From NCBI GenBank assembly GCA_037447655.1, contig JBBHKE010000384.1:1-64000 (forward strand): a DNA stretch of 64,000 nt. Reading direction: 5' to 3'. The stretch comes from Zygnema cylindricum. Lineage: Eukaryota > Streptophyta > Zygnematophyceae > Zygnematales > Zygnemataceae. Made by a program: the position numbers and the translations under genes. Positions 11,110 to 21,312 of this stretch are shown here, piece by piece (the stretch's first letter is position 1; each line of letters begins with the position of its first letter). Below the pieces are notes generated by a model, which was given only the letters and a program-made list of their open reading frames with translations, was not told the origin of the DNA and searched no databases.

Positions 11110-11862
11110 TTTTCCATTTTTTTTAGATTTTCTGTTTGTTTTCTTTTTTTTGAGAACCTCATAGACCTTTTCTGTACTTGTTTGCATATGGGTGTTTTTT
11201 TGTTTTCTCGTAGCTTGAATTTTTGAATATGACAATTACTTGTTTTTTTTTTTTTCAATTTTTTTTGGATAAATTGTGAAAATGTATCTGTTACTAACTT
11301 CTCAAAAGATTTAAGAAAATTGGTGAGTGATGATGGTCATTTGTTTTTGGGTAATGATTTTTACATGCTACTTCTATTTTCTTTGTGTGTTCTTTTTCAT
11401 TTTTACATGGGTTATTTAAGATTTACAAGGTTTTCCACCTAAGATTTTGTAAAATTGTGAAAGGATCTTCGCACACCAGAAGAAAATAATAATAGTAATA
11501 ATAATAAATATAATAATAATAATTGCACATTGCACCGCCATGAAAAAGGGAGAAACGGCAAAAATATCAATATATTCAAACTGAAATTATACAAGGCTTC
11601 CTCTCTCATTCTCTTTCTTTCCTTCTTCCACAAGCCACATTCAAAACGGACTGTACTATCTACCGATACTTCCTCCATACTTAAGCAAGCCAAATAGGGG
11701 GCGACACGTGCGAACGTAACCCACGTGCGAAAGTGCGCCGCCAGGAAACCTCCAGAAACCTTGCCTGTCGACCTAAAACACTAGAACACTATTTCTAGAC
11801 GAAGGACCAAAGAATGCAAAACGACAAGCGAAACTAAACTAGACGTACGTAAAGTACAGGTA
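11110..11862. other. Intergenic, AT-rich, with an AAT microsatellite
   Basis: No gene is seen. A short (aat)n/(taa)n microsatellite occupies about 11486-11522 and T-runs occur at 11132-11150 and 11243-11268. The minus-strand ORFs across it are low complexity. Confidence 0.5.
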
Positions 11863-12424
11863 AACCGCCAATCGTTATTAGCGTAGAAGTTTCTTTAGCG
11901 TACATGAAAAACGACCTTGGTTTACGCTAATTAAGAATTTGAAAATTTTGAAAAAAACATACATTCTAATTGTTTAATAATTCTAATTTGGGTATTTGAA
12001 AAAAATTAATGTCGGTCGCAAACATGCTTACACTAATATAGGTATTTGTACAAAATCTGACAAATCGTACACAAATCGTACGTTGACACAGTCGAAACGT
12101 GGTTGCTGGACGAATATGTGCGAACGTGATACTTGACAACCTGATTAGACCCCCTTTTTAGAGCGCACATTCTCATGCGTCCGCGGCTACTAAAACTCAT
12201 TAATTATACGTTTTCACTTAAAAAGATACAATTTTGTACGGTCGAACACAATCTGTACATCAAACTAATTGACTGGTGGCGTACTTCCATTTTGTATAGT
12301 ACTAAAAAATTAACCCTAAATAGACTAAAGAAAAAAATAGAATGAACTACGCTTTATAGAGAATAATAATAAAAAAAAAGCGAGACGGAATTAGCATACA
12401 CAACGCTAATAACGATTGGCTGTG
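11863..12424. mobile_element. MITE-like element, copy 2, flanked by TA
   Basis: It begins aaccgccaatcgttattagc and ends gctaataacgattggctgtg, with TA on both sides (11861-11862 and 12425-12426). The right end, read in reverse complement, matches the left end of copy 1 well beyond the inverted repeat (ttgtgta(t/c)gctaattccgt, then a T-tract), so the two copies lie in opposite orientation. At 562 bp it is longer than copy 1. It has no transposase and is non-autonomous. Confidence 0.75.
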
Positions 12425-12503
12425 TACTAAACGCGAAACAAAATTAACAAAACTGACGCGAAATCGCACATGAAAGTACCGATGCAAAATCTAACCGATT
12501 TCC

Positions 12504-13962
12504 TGAAATTCTATGGGCTCCATTCCCACACAGAATTCGCAGATCCAAAGAAGCTAATCTAGATAGTGCCGACTGCAAGTTTATATAAACCCAAATGATT
12601 GACCCCTTGACAATCAGAACTCCATTATAGCTTCACCCCTGTGAAATAAGAATGTTTGTGTGCTCAGTCAAGACTTTCTGTGTGCTCAGTTCCACCACAA
12701 AATGCAAAGTTAGAATATGAGCTTTGGATAACATTCCCCACTTTGACTTTCCCTTAAATATGCAGCCAACCTGGCAAGAAAAACTCTGACCGACTACACC
12801 CTTGTGTAGGGTGGACTCCCTCGAGTCCGCATCAACAAGAATCACTGAAAATGATCAAGTAAATTGATAGTTATGGCTGACCAAAATTTGCCTTTTATAC
12901 AGGATGCTCTTTGGGAGAGGCGGCTACCTACCAAAAATATTCAAAGTCTTAAAACCAACTCAAAACCCCTCTAGACCAATAAAATTGCAGCACACTACAT
13001 AAAGTACATTTAAAGTACGGTATCCGCTGTACTTTATGTACGGAAATATTCGGCACTACTCTTGGTCTGCCACTTGGCGAATAAGTCGTCGCCGTTCTGT
13101 CATTTTTCTTCTCCGAGCATCCTATAGGATGATGCCGCGTGTCACTTTGACTCACCGAACTAATATCTGTTGACCATTGAATTTCAACGGTCGTCGTTCC
13201 GCGTTGACCGTTGAAATCCGCGTCAACATGGAACCAGTTGAAGTACGGACCAATCATGTCTGTACCATACATGAAAGTACATGTGCCAGAGTACTTTCTG
13301 TACGACCAATGTACGACAGCGTCATACTGTGACATTTGTCACACCCGGATTTGTCATCTCGCATTCCAGAAATCCCGCAATCCTGCAGTAACCTGCCACG
13401 TGTCATCCGAGGTGGCGGTGCCCGAAAACGTCACGTCGCCCACTCCGAAATCCAGGCTCGCACCACGGACCTCGATTCAGATCAAATATTCCATCCGGAG
13501 TGTCGAAATGAAGTGCCATTTTGTTAATTCCGTGCGGTCCGAATTACGTGCGGTCTAATTCTTTTCCAAGTATATTCTGTTCCGTATTTTGTTAAATGAA
13601 ACATACTACTTGGTAATGTTTATATCTTTATCGTACCCTATATGATCTAGCATTAGTCCTAGACTATAGGATAAAGCTAACGGTAATTTGAAGTTTGACT
13701 AGCGGCAGGCACCAGGATCAAATCTTGGGTCTGTCAAATCCCATTTTAGTAAATCTACCAATTTCAACTCCTGTTTCTCTAAAAGGCCAAGGTAATTTCA
13801 ACTCTTGTTTCTCTAAAAGGCCTAGGCAGCCATGGTTCTAGCTCCCTGTCTAGCCTTCAGTGACTACAGCAAGTGTGGGGGTATAAAGAAGGGAGTTAGA
13901 GGCAGACTGCCTCTACCTTTGATATCCTTTATAAAGATCTAGAAAATACACAAATATCAACA
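12504..13962 (-). repeat. Solo copia LTR (about 1.46 kb)
   Basis: The segment has the block order of the Copia-1/Copia-8 LTRs: tgaaattctatgggctcc at the inner end, a cccttgtgtagggtggactc block, paired gtactttatgtacgg motifs, a ggatcaaatcttgg B-box-like block, and gatctagaaaatac before the outer end (TGTTGATATTTG on minus, from 13962). No internal region or second LTR adjoins it. Flanks are tttcc on the left and ttccc on the right, an imperfect duplication. A short direct repeat (aatttcaactcctgtttctc and its variant) occupies 13768-13829. Confidence 0.65.
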
Positions 13963-14398
13963 TTCCCAATCCAGAAAGTACACCTTGTATCGTTATAGTT
14001 ATTAATGTTTTTCTTGCCGCTTAAAACACATTTTCTTCGTACAACCTTGTCGGATTATGGATCTGACGGTTGTGACTGGAAGCCAAGATTCTAAGCTTTC
14101 AATTGGCGTTCTCCATTTGAAAATCCGAAAAGTGTGTACGTAGAAAATATGTTTTTAAGGGTGCGTCTCTATGTACTTAAAACTTAGAGAATTTTCTTTG
14201 TTTTTTAGCGCGGATCCGGCGGACCCGGGTTTCGGGTGTCCCTATATGTACCAAACGAGGTTGTCACTGAAGGGCGTGACGATTGTATACGTCGACAATG
14301 CCCGTGACGGCTGTCGACAGTGTACAATTTGTGATGACGCACCAAATTGTAAAAATATGCCCTTAGAACGTAGCGAGAATGCAAGGCTGCGTGAGAAA
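13963..14398. other. Intergenic spacer
   Basis: No gene is supported. Overlapping short ORFs on both strands at 14171-14434 run into the LTR at 14399 and are probably spurious. The last five bases (agaaa) are the left target-site duplication of Copia-2. Confidence 0.4.
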
Positions 14399-15047
14399 TG
14401 TAGGATCTTAAGCAAAATACATTCACTCAAATAAATTCACAAAACATAAAACATTACACAGCGAAAGCTCATAATAAATAAGAGGAATATTCAGCCAAAA
14501 ATATTTATAAGTGTTCTTGGCCGAAGCCTCTTTGCATCATCTCTTTTCTCTCTTCTCTCTCTTCTCTCTCTTCTTTAAATAATCTCTTACTCCAAGATTA
14601 ATCCTCTAAGATTTAATCATGTAAGATACAATACTCTGCACATGTACATTGTTGCCTATATACTCGCTACTCTGCACTAAGAGACAACAAGGTAAGACAA
14701 GCAGAACTTAGCGTAGCGACGAAGTCTGTCCCTAGCTGACTGTGCACACTGCAATGACGTTTCCACAAAGAAAGTAGCACAAGATTTCTTCCTTCGAAAC
14801 GACTAACTCCAAGCGTCGACTTAAACACGTGTCGTCACAAGAAAACACCTGCACGCAAAATGTGACACCTACGCACGAAAACATAAAGTGACGCGAAACG
14901 AAATAGTACATTTCGTTCGCGGATAACAAAAGTACCGCCGCGAAACGACGTCGTACATTTTGTATGATGACGTGATACTTCACGTCTAACAAATAAATGT
15001 TAGTATATCGCTTCGCGAAAATACCACGAAATGACAATAACCCAACA
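14399..15047 (-). repeat. Copia-2 3' LTR
   Basis: On minus it starts TGTTGGGTTATTGTC and ends TAAGATCCTACA. It includes the ttctctctcttc microsatellite (about 14543-14575) and tacatttcgttcgcgg motifs. It is preceded on minus by the purine tract GAGGGGGAT at 15048-15056. Confidence 0.9.
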
Positions 15048-15056
15048 ATCCCCCTC
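15048..15056 (-). other. Copia-2 polypurine tract
   Basis: atccccctc on plus reads GAGGGGGAT on minus and directly adjoins the TG start of the 3' LTR. This is the expected plus-strand priming site. The same tract precedes the Copia-5 LTR at 45932. Confidence 0.8.
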
Positions 15057-15222
15057 TTATTGTCGGAATCCCGAAACTCTTCAAAATAATCCAAGTTTTG
15101 GTCGCCCCCTTTCAAATACATCATGTGTGGCAGCCTTCGTCAACAAATCAACCGCCTCCTCTTTTGTCGGTACGTACGGAAAATACAATCTCGTTCGCCG
15201 TAACCAAATCTCTTACAAAATG

Positions 15223-16420
15223 TCATTGGATCCTGATGTGTTTCTTCCTCTTGTGAAACACTGGATTTTTCACCAACGCCATCGAACTCATGTTGTCACA
15301 ATAAATTGTCATACAACTAATAGGAATGCTCAACTCGCGTAACATCTCCTTAATCCAAATCGAAGCCTTAGATGCATGACACGCAGCCATACACTCAAAT
15401 TCAGTGGAACTCAACGCAACGGTAGGTTGTAGCCTAGAACTCCACGAGATCACGGCTCCTCCAATAATAAATGCGTACCCATTTAAAAACGCAGTTTCCA
15501 CGTCCATTTGATGGACGTACTTCTTCCCCATCGCTACAAGAGCAATAATAATCCGTAGTGAGTCGAACTTCACCACGGGAGCATAAGTCCCTGAAAATCG
15601 ATTCCCTCACATTGTTGGAATCCCTTACAAACAAGCCTCGCCTTGTACTTAATAATTTCACCCAAAGCTCCATTCTTCATCTTAAATACCCGCTTTGCAT
15701 ATATCGCCTTTTTCCCCTCGGTAATTTTACTTCCTCAAAAGTTCGATTATCAACCACCGACTTAAATTCTTTCTCCCACGCAGGTTTCCACTTACTCTCC
15801 CAATCCGCCGACCTCCTTGCCTCGACATAAGATTGAGGGTCGCCGGTCATATTTTGCGTAAGTGATTGCTATAAAAGAAACTCCGTCTCCTTAGCATCGG
15901 AAAGAAAATAATCGAATTTGATGCATTTTCCCCTTTTAGATCGTAAGTGAGTTTCTCTGATTTATTCCCCTTTGTACTCCGAGAGATCCATCTAAGAACT
16001 TGCTCCTCCACCTCCTCCTCTTTCTTTTCCTTGGATTCAATTTCAAATTCCTTCTCACGCGATTTTGGACTCGATTTAGAGCTTTGAGATTTCCGAATGT
16101 TCGAAGGCACTCGGGAATCCAAAGATCCGTTGCTCTTTCTTTGAATTTCAATTTAAAATGATTTCCCCAATTTCTTTTTTTGAGTTTTTACATTTGGTTG
16201 TCAATCGGATTCCGAATCCCCAATATACGGAAAATTCTCAATTTCACTCTCATTATATGAATCCAATTTTTTTTCAAATTTCCCAACAAAATTCATGGCG
16301 GATTTGAGATCATCATGAAAATCCACATTCCAAGATACCTCCACGGTGTGACGAGCCGGATCATATACACAGTAAAAATTCCCCTTCGCACTATAACCAA
16401 CAAAAATTCCCAGCTAACAC
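15223..16420 (-). pseudogene. Copia-2 pol remnant: reverse transcriptase fused to RNase H by deletion
   Basis: On minus, 15576 onward encodes the start of the palm region (MVKFDSLRII, QMDVETAFLNG). It then passes in frame straight into RNase H sequence (GGAVISWSSRLQPTVALSST, YCDNMSSMALVKNP). The whole YVDD-containing part of reverse transcriptase and the first part of RNase H are missing, roughly 700 bp compared with the intact plus-strand relative at 33605-35064. Upstream (16122-15847 and beyond) the linker between integrase and reverse transcriptase remains, Glu/Lys/Ser-rich. Stops and frameshifts are present as well. Enzymatically dead. Confidence 0.85.
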
Positions 16421-16429
16421 CTTGGTGCA

Positions 16430-17400
16430 AATTTCCCTTTCCTCTTAAATGATTCCACATCAACCATAGCATGAATCCTCAAATTCTCAAATGATGAACC
16501 GTGGGATTTCTACCACTCCACAACTCCTCCGGTGTTTTACTTCCGGAAACCGAACTGAGTCTTCGGTTACAAATGTAATTTGTCGTAAGAATGGCGTCTC
16601 CCCACAAAAACATCTCTTGGCCGAAGATATAAACCATCGCACGGACCATTTCTTGTAAGTTACGATTCTATTTCTCGGCCACTCCATTTGACTTTGGAGA
16701 ATAAGGCGCTGTGAATTGATACCTTATCCCCCACTCCTTACAATACCCCTCAAAAACAACAAACTCCCCTTCATTGTCCGACCTAAATGGACTTAAGTTT
16801 TTTATCAATTTGCCTCTCGGCCATTACATGCCATTCTTTAAATTTTTCAAATGCATCCGATTTCTTTTTCAATAAATACACCCGTGACTTTTGAGAGAAG
16901 TCATCAACAATCACCAAAGTACACTTATTACCTCTAATTGTCTTGGGTTTAATATGTCTACAAAGATCAATGTGGACAACCTCCAAGGGATTTTGAGCTC
17001 GATGCTTGATGTCTTTATTCAGATGGGATTTCCGAATTTGACGTCCTTTGCTTCATCCTCCGCAGCTGTTCACCTTCTCACCGGATGTAAGGTCCAAACC
17101 TATCACCGAAGAATGACGAATCATCTCCTTCAAACTTACCTCGGATGTGTGACACATCCGGTGATGCCAAAATGTAAGATCACCTTTCAACTCCGAAATT
17201 TGATGTGAAATTCCCTCGGTGGGAACTTTTGATTTCGGTCTCTTCCATAATAGCCCTTTATGATTCGCATTCGTTACAACCCCTTCTCCAATTACATTCT
17301 TGTTCTCATTCCAAATCTCAATAGATTGATCACCTCTCGCAAGTAAGCTTTCACAACTCTTTTGGATTTGTGGAACGCTTAACAAATTAACCGAACCGTC
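16430..17400 (-). pseudogene. Copia-2 integrase and pre-integrase remnant
   Basis: Positions 17385-17053 on minus carry the GAG-pre-integrase domain (LTFWHHRMCHTSEVSLKEMI, zinc-binding HxxxC-type). Positions 16986-16783 carry the integrase start (VIVDDFSQKSRVYLLKKKSD). The rest of the core continues in broken frames towards 16430, including the C-terminal part with WGDAIL-like text. The copy in Copia-5 (48017-47676) is cleaner and shows the same lineage. Confidence 0.82.
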
Positions 17401-17473
17401 AAAAATATAAAGATTATTCTGTAGACGATACTCCGTCGATTTCTCTTTCCCATCATTATCCTATGAAAGGAGA

Positions 17474-18481
17474 TCAAGCCGAACCAAGGGTAAGGTTAAA
17501 ATCCGGAAACTCATCACCAGTTTCATTACCATAGTCAAAGTAATTTTGCGTTACCGTAACCATGGCCGCCACTGGGGCCACCTCTTCGGCTGCCACCTCG
17601 GCCGCCTCTATCACCTCCTCTACCTCCTCTTCCATTTCCGGAATCTCCACTCTTCGCATAACATTGAGGGCTCCTATGCCCCTACTTACCGCAAAAATGA
17701 CATTCCTTGTCCTTATCCTGACAAAAGGAAGACAAATGTCCAAGCCGATTACACCAGTAGCATGTCACATTAGAAAGATCTGAAGGGACCTTCGGTGGAC
17801 GTCCTTGATCCTTCTTGTTGCCTCGGCCGCCACCACCACCTCTCGGGCCGCCTCCTCTACCACCTCCTCTATCGTCGGCATAGCTAAGATCCAAGGTATT
17901 TGGAGTAGTAGAGTTGAGAACTCCTCCTCGAGGAAACGATCAAACACGGAAGAAGTGCAATTTTTCATCAAACTGGTCGTTGCCGCAATATCCTTCAACC
18001 ACCATTGAGCACGTACCTTACTCTTGATTGGCATTTTCTCTTCTCTATTGACAATTCTCCAAAGCTTCTTGAAAATAAGTTGGCCTGAAATAAACTTCTT
18101 CCAAACGGCATAAGTGGTGCCATTAACGGCCACGGATTTCCCCGACATATTATAACTTTCTTCGTTTTCCAATCCTTCGCCAAAATCGAACTTTTCTTCT
18201 CCTATCTTCGCCTTTCCCTTCCTAATGCTCTCTTTTCTCTCACTCTCATTAGCTCCTCCATAGAATGGATCGGTAGCCGGAAAGAAAGTGTTTTCTTTGC
18301 TCTCACTCGGTTGAGTTTGAAAACGGGAATCTACCTATCTCATAAGTTTATCAAACATTTCCTCGAATTTTCTCTCCCGATTCTAGGTTTCCTCAAATTG
18401 AGAACCCGAAAAACTGAACTCTCTTGCTCTCTCCGAAGTCAACATGGGGGAAGGAGTATTTACATTCTTCTTCCTCCCCAT
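17474..18481 (-). pseudogene. Copia-2 gag remnant with CCHC knuckle
   Basis: The likely gag ATG is at 18481 on minus (MGRKKNVNTPSP...), 43 bases inside the LTR end, so gag is wholly outside the LTR in this family. The UBN2-type core (e.g. YAVWKKFISGQLIFKKLW) is frame-broken. A Gly/Arg-rich region (GGGRGGGPRGGGGGRGN) leads to CYWCNRLGHLSSFC, a CX2CX4HX4C nucleic-acid-binding knuckle, at about 17770-17729. At least two frameshifts separate these parts. Confidence 0.8.
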
Positions 18482-18509
18482 GCGCTCTCTCTATATCTCC
18501 GAAGCACTA

Positions 18510-18521
18510 GCTCCGATACCA
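18510..18521 (-). other. Copia-2 primer-binding site (tRNA 3'-end type)
   Basis: On minus, TGGTATCGGAGC follows the LTR end after two bases. It matches the standard plant initiator-Met site TGGTATCAGAGC at 11 of 12 positions. Confidence 0.85.
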
Positions 18522-18523
18522 AT

Positions 18524-19171
18524 TGTAGGATCTTAAGCAAAAGACATTCACTTAAATAAATTCACAAATCTTCAAACATTACACAGCGGAAGCTCATAAT
18601 AAACAAGAGGAATATTCAGCCAAAAAGATTTATAAGTGTTCTTGGCCGAAGCCTCTTTACATCATCTCTCTTCTCTCTTCTCTCTCTTCTCTCTCTTCTT
18701 TAAATAATCTCTTACTCCATGATTAATCCTCTAAGATTTAATCATGTAAGATACAATACTCTGCACATGTACACTGCTGCCTATATACTCGCTACTCTGC
18801 ACTAAGAGACAACAAGGTAAGACAAGCAGAACTTAGCGTAGCGACGAAGTCTGTCCCTAGCTGACTGTGCACACTGCAAGGACGTTTCCACGAAGAAAGT
18901 AGCACGCGCTTTCTTCCTTCGAAACGACTAACTCTAAACGTTGACTTAAACACGTGTCATCACACGAAAACACCTGCACGCAAAATAAAACAACTACGCA
19001 CGCAAACAAATGTGACGCGAAACGAAATAGTACATTTCGTTCACGGATAACAAAAGTATCGCCGCGAAACGACACCGCTCATTTTGTATAATGACGTGAT
19101 ACTTCACGTCTAACAAATAAATGTTAGTATGTCGCTTCGCGAAAATACCGCTAAATGACAAAAACCTAGCA
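18524..19171 (-). repeat. Copia-2 5' LTR
   Basis: It is nearly identical to the left LTR in length and order. On minus it starts TGCTAGGTTTTTGTC (the left copy has TGTTGGGTTATTGTC) and ends ATCCTACA. Small scattered differences show the insertion is not brand new. Confidence 0.9.
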
Positions 19172-20869
19172 AGAAAGGCGGCGTGTGCGACTTATTGGGG
19201 CGCCCTCGGAGATTTCTCACGATTTCGTCAAATGGCATCGGAATTTTCAAAGCCTTAATGGAAAAGTCCGTACCAAACGAAACGCGACAAAATACAACAA
19301 ATACTTTGATGGACGAAAACGGACAAAACATAACGAATAATGTAACTTTCGTCGTCGCTAATTAGTTTGAAATATTTGTAAAAAAAATTACGTGCGAATA
19401 CGTGTTCCTACTTGTTTCTGAAAAATACTTTGTTTTAAAACACATCGGCCGTGTATTTTAAAGAAATTTTTGAAGATGACGTTTTTTGGCCTGGCCGTGG
19501 GTTGAAGAACACAAGACGACAACATGTAGTACATCTTAAATTCGATGATGACACAAAATGTACTTCTCATTTTCTCTATTTTTTTGTACGTTTGAAACTT
19601 AAGCGGTATGGCTCTAAGTTTTACAGGAAACCGACAGAAAATAACCCTTACTTTCGCACACAGAAACGCACCCTAAGTGAACAAAAAAAAAACACTTTCA
19701 AAATCCGTACGAATTGGACAATAAGGGCTCAAACCATTACACTGGCTAAAAACTCCATAAAAGCATAAACACACAAACACGAACCTTGCCCGTGTAACAG
19801 GCTCATTTTGTCTTGTAGGGATAAACGGTGTACATTGCTGCAACCCAACTGGCGCGGCGCGTGAAACGCGCGCCGATAAAGTACCACACACGTCAGAACA
19901 CACAAAGGACCATTCCGAACCACGACTTAAACCGTATCGAACCGTACAATATTCTAGGCAGCCGTACACACAACAAAATATAGAAAGCCCACTTTCGACG
20001 CGAACCAACAGAAGACAACACGCTAAATAGCATGTACGCAAATGGAAACATTGAGATCGTACGAAATAATTAACAAAGATATATTGACGCACGAAACGAA
20101 ACAAATATTTATGGACGCACAAAATGGAAGAAAAAACTTCGGGCGACTTTGGCCGACTGCCGATTCGCACAATATCCGAGATATCCCATGTGATGTCATT
20201 ATTATACATCTTTTTTTTCTGAACTGGTACCAATAACATTGCAAGAAAAAAAACAAGTTGTAGATTGTGTTACATGGATTGTTTGGATTTTTTTCTTCAC
20301 ACAATGTGATGTCATTTTTACAAAATTAAGGAATTTAACTTTTTCCCCTTGTGAACAAGAAAAAGAAAAAATGAAAATCATGATGAAATCGCCAAGCATC
20401 CATTGAGAAAATTTATTAACAAAAAAAGGTTACAAAACCACAAGCTGACAAAAGAATAAGAAAAATAAGGGAAAACAAAACGATGGAGAAAATTTGAAAC
20501 CATTTCTCTCTCTCTCTTTCCATAAGGAGCTCCTTTACATGTGGAAAATAAAAACACAACTTTGAAAAAAATATAAAAATAAATAAAAAAAATGAATTAA
20601 TAAACTACTCCGAAAAAAATGAAACCCAAGAACCCTTTTTTTTTACGCTTTTTTCCTTTTATACATTTAGGGGTATTAAATGCATAAACATGTAAAAACG
20701 TCATTTAATTCGTTTATACATCTTATCTCTTCCTTGAAAGCAAAGAGATATCCATGTAAAAATCGAATTAAAATTCATACCTAGTGTATAAAAGGGCATA
20801 TAAAAATCTAGTTCAAACACACATAACCAAACACTTAGAAACCTTTAACCTAACCCGAACCAATTTTCC
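19172..20869. other. Intergenic region, no supportable gene
   Basis: The longest open stretch (188 aa on minus, 20239-19673) is Cys/Phe/Val-rich, has no motif I recognise and overlaps other frames. I treat it as chance. A GC-rich palindromic patch (ggcgcggcgcgtgaaacgcg) lies at about 19850-19869. From 20400 to 20820 the DNA is A-rich and low complexity. Confidence 0.45.
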
Positions 20870-21312
20870 ACTCTAATTGTACGGCAATTCCAGTACGCTT
20901 CCTTGGGCGTTTCCCAGAGGAAGGCAGAAAATTGCGCGCCCAAACGCCAATTAGAAACCTCACCTAACCCGAACCTATTTTCCACATAAGCCGGACGGCA
21001 ATTCCCGTATGTTCCCTGAGCACTTAACCCACAACGATTTTCCACACCGATTTTACACACCGATTTTACACACCGATTCTCCACACCGAATTACACCGAT
21101 TCTCCACACTAGATCAGCGGCAATTACAGCACGTTCTCCTGAACGTTTCATCGACGGCAGAAAGTTTGCAAGCCGCGTCCAAACCTCATCCGAACCGACG
21201 AAAGAGACGTTAATCCTCATCCGAACCGACTTTCCACTCTAATTAGACGGCAATTCGAGGACGTTTTCCTGGGCGTTTCCCTGGAAGGCGGAGAATTTGC
21301 AGTCGGCGTCCA
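20870..21312. repeat. Degenerate tandem array derived from the Root_cap gene 3' end
   Basis: Four units start near 20880, 20995, 21117 and 21247, about 115-130 bp apart. Each has cggcaatt(c/a)c..acgtt, then a gcgtttc core, then ggcagaa...ttgc..gcgtcca (the second unit is truncated). They are linked by cct(c/a)a(t/c)ccgaacc(g/a)a and (a)ttttccac. The rightmost unit is the coding end of exon 4 and its stop. The others have decayed. A micro-array of ttttacacaccga/ttctccacaccga units interrupts at 21043-21108. Confidence 0.75.

Larger units (their letters stand above)
14399..19171 (-). mobile_element. Copia-2: complete but defective Ty1/copia retrotransposon
   Basis: The element is bounded by two LTRs of 649 and 648 bp, with a perfect 5-bp duplication agaaa at 14394-14398 and 19172-19176. 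On minus it runs 5' LTR (19171-18524), tRNA-Met primer-binding site, gag with a CCHC knuckle, pre-integrase, integrase, a fused reverse transcriptase/RNase H remnant, polypurine tract, 3' LTR (15047-14399). At 4.77 kb it carries a large internal deletion in reverse transcriptase plus many stops, so it could move only with outside help. It shares its family with Copia-5. Confidence 0.92.

Noticed and set aside
19673-20239. 188-codon open frame on minus
   Set aside because: No motif, biased Cys/Phe/Val composition, overlaps other frames and low-complexity DNA; likely chance.
20845-21084. 79-codon minus frame with repeated VENR/WFGLG motifs
   Set aside because: It is the decayed tandem array from the Root_cap exon 4 end, not a separate gene.
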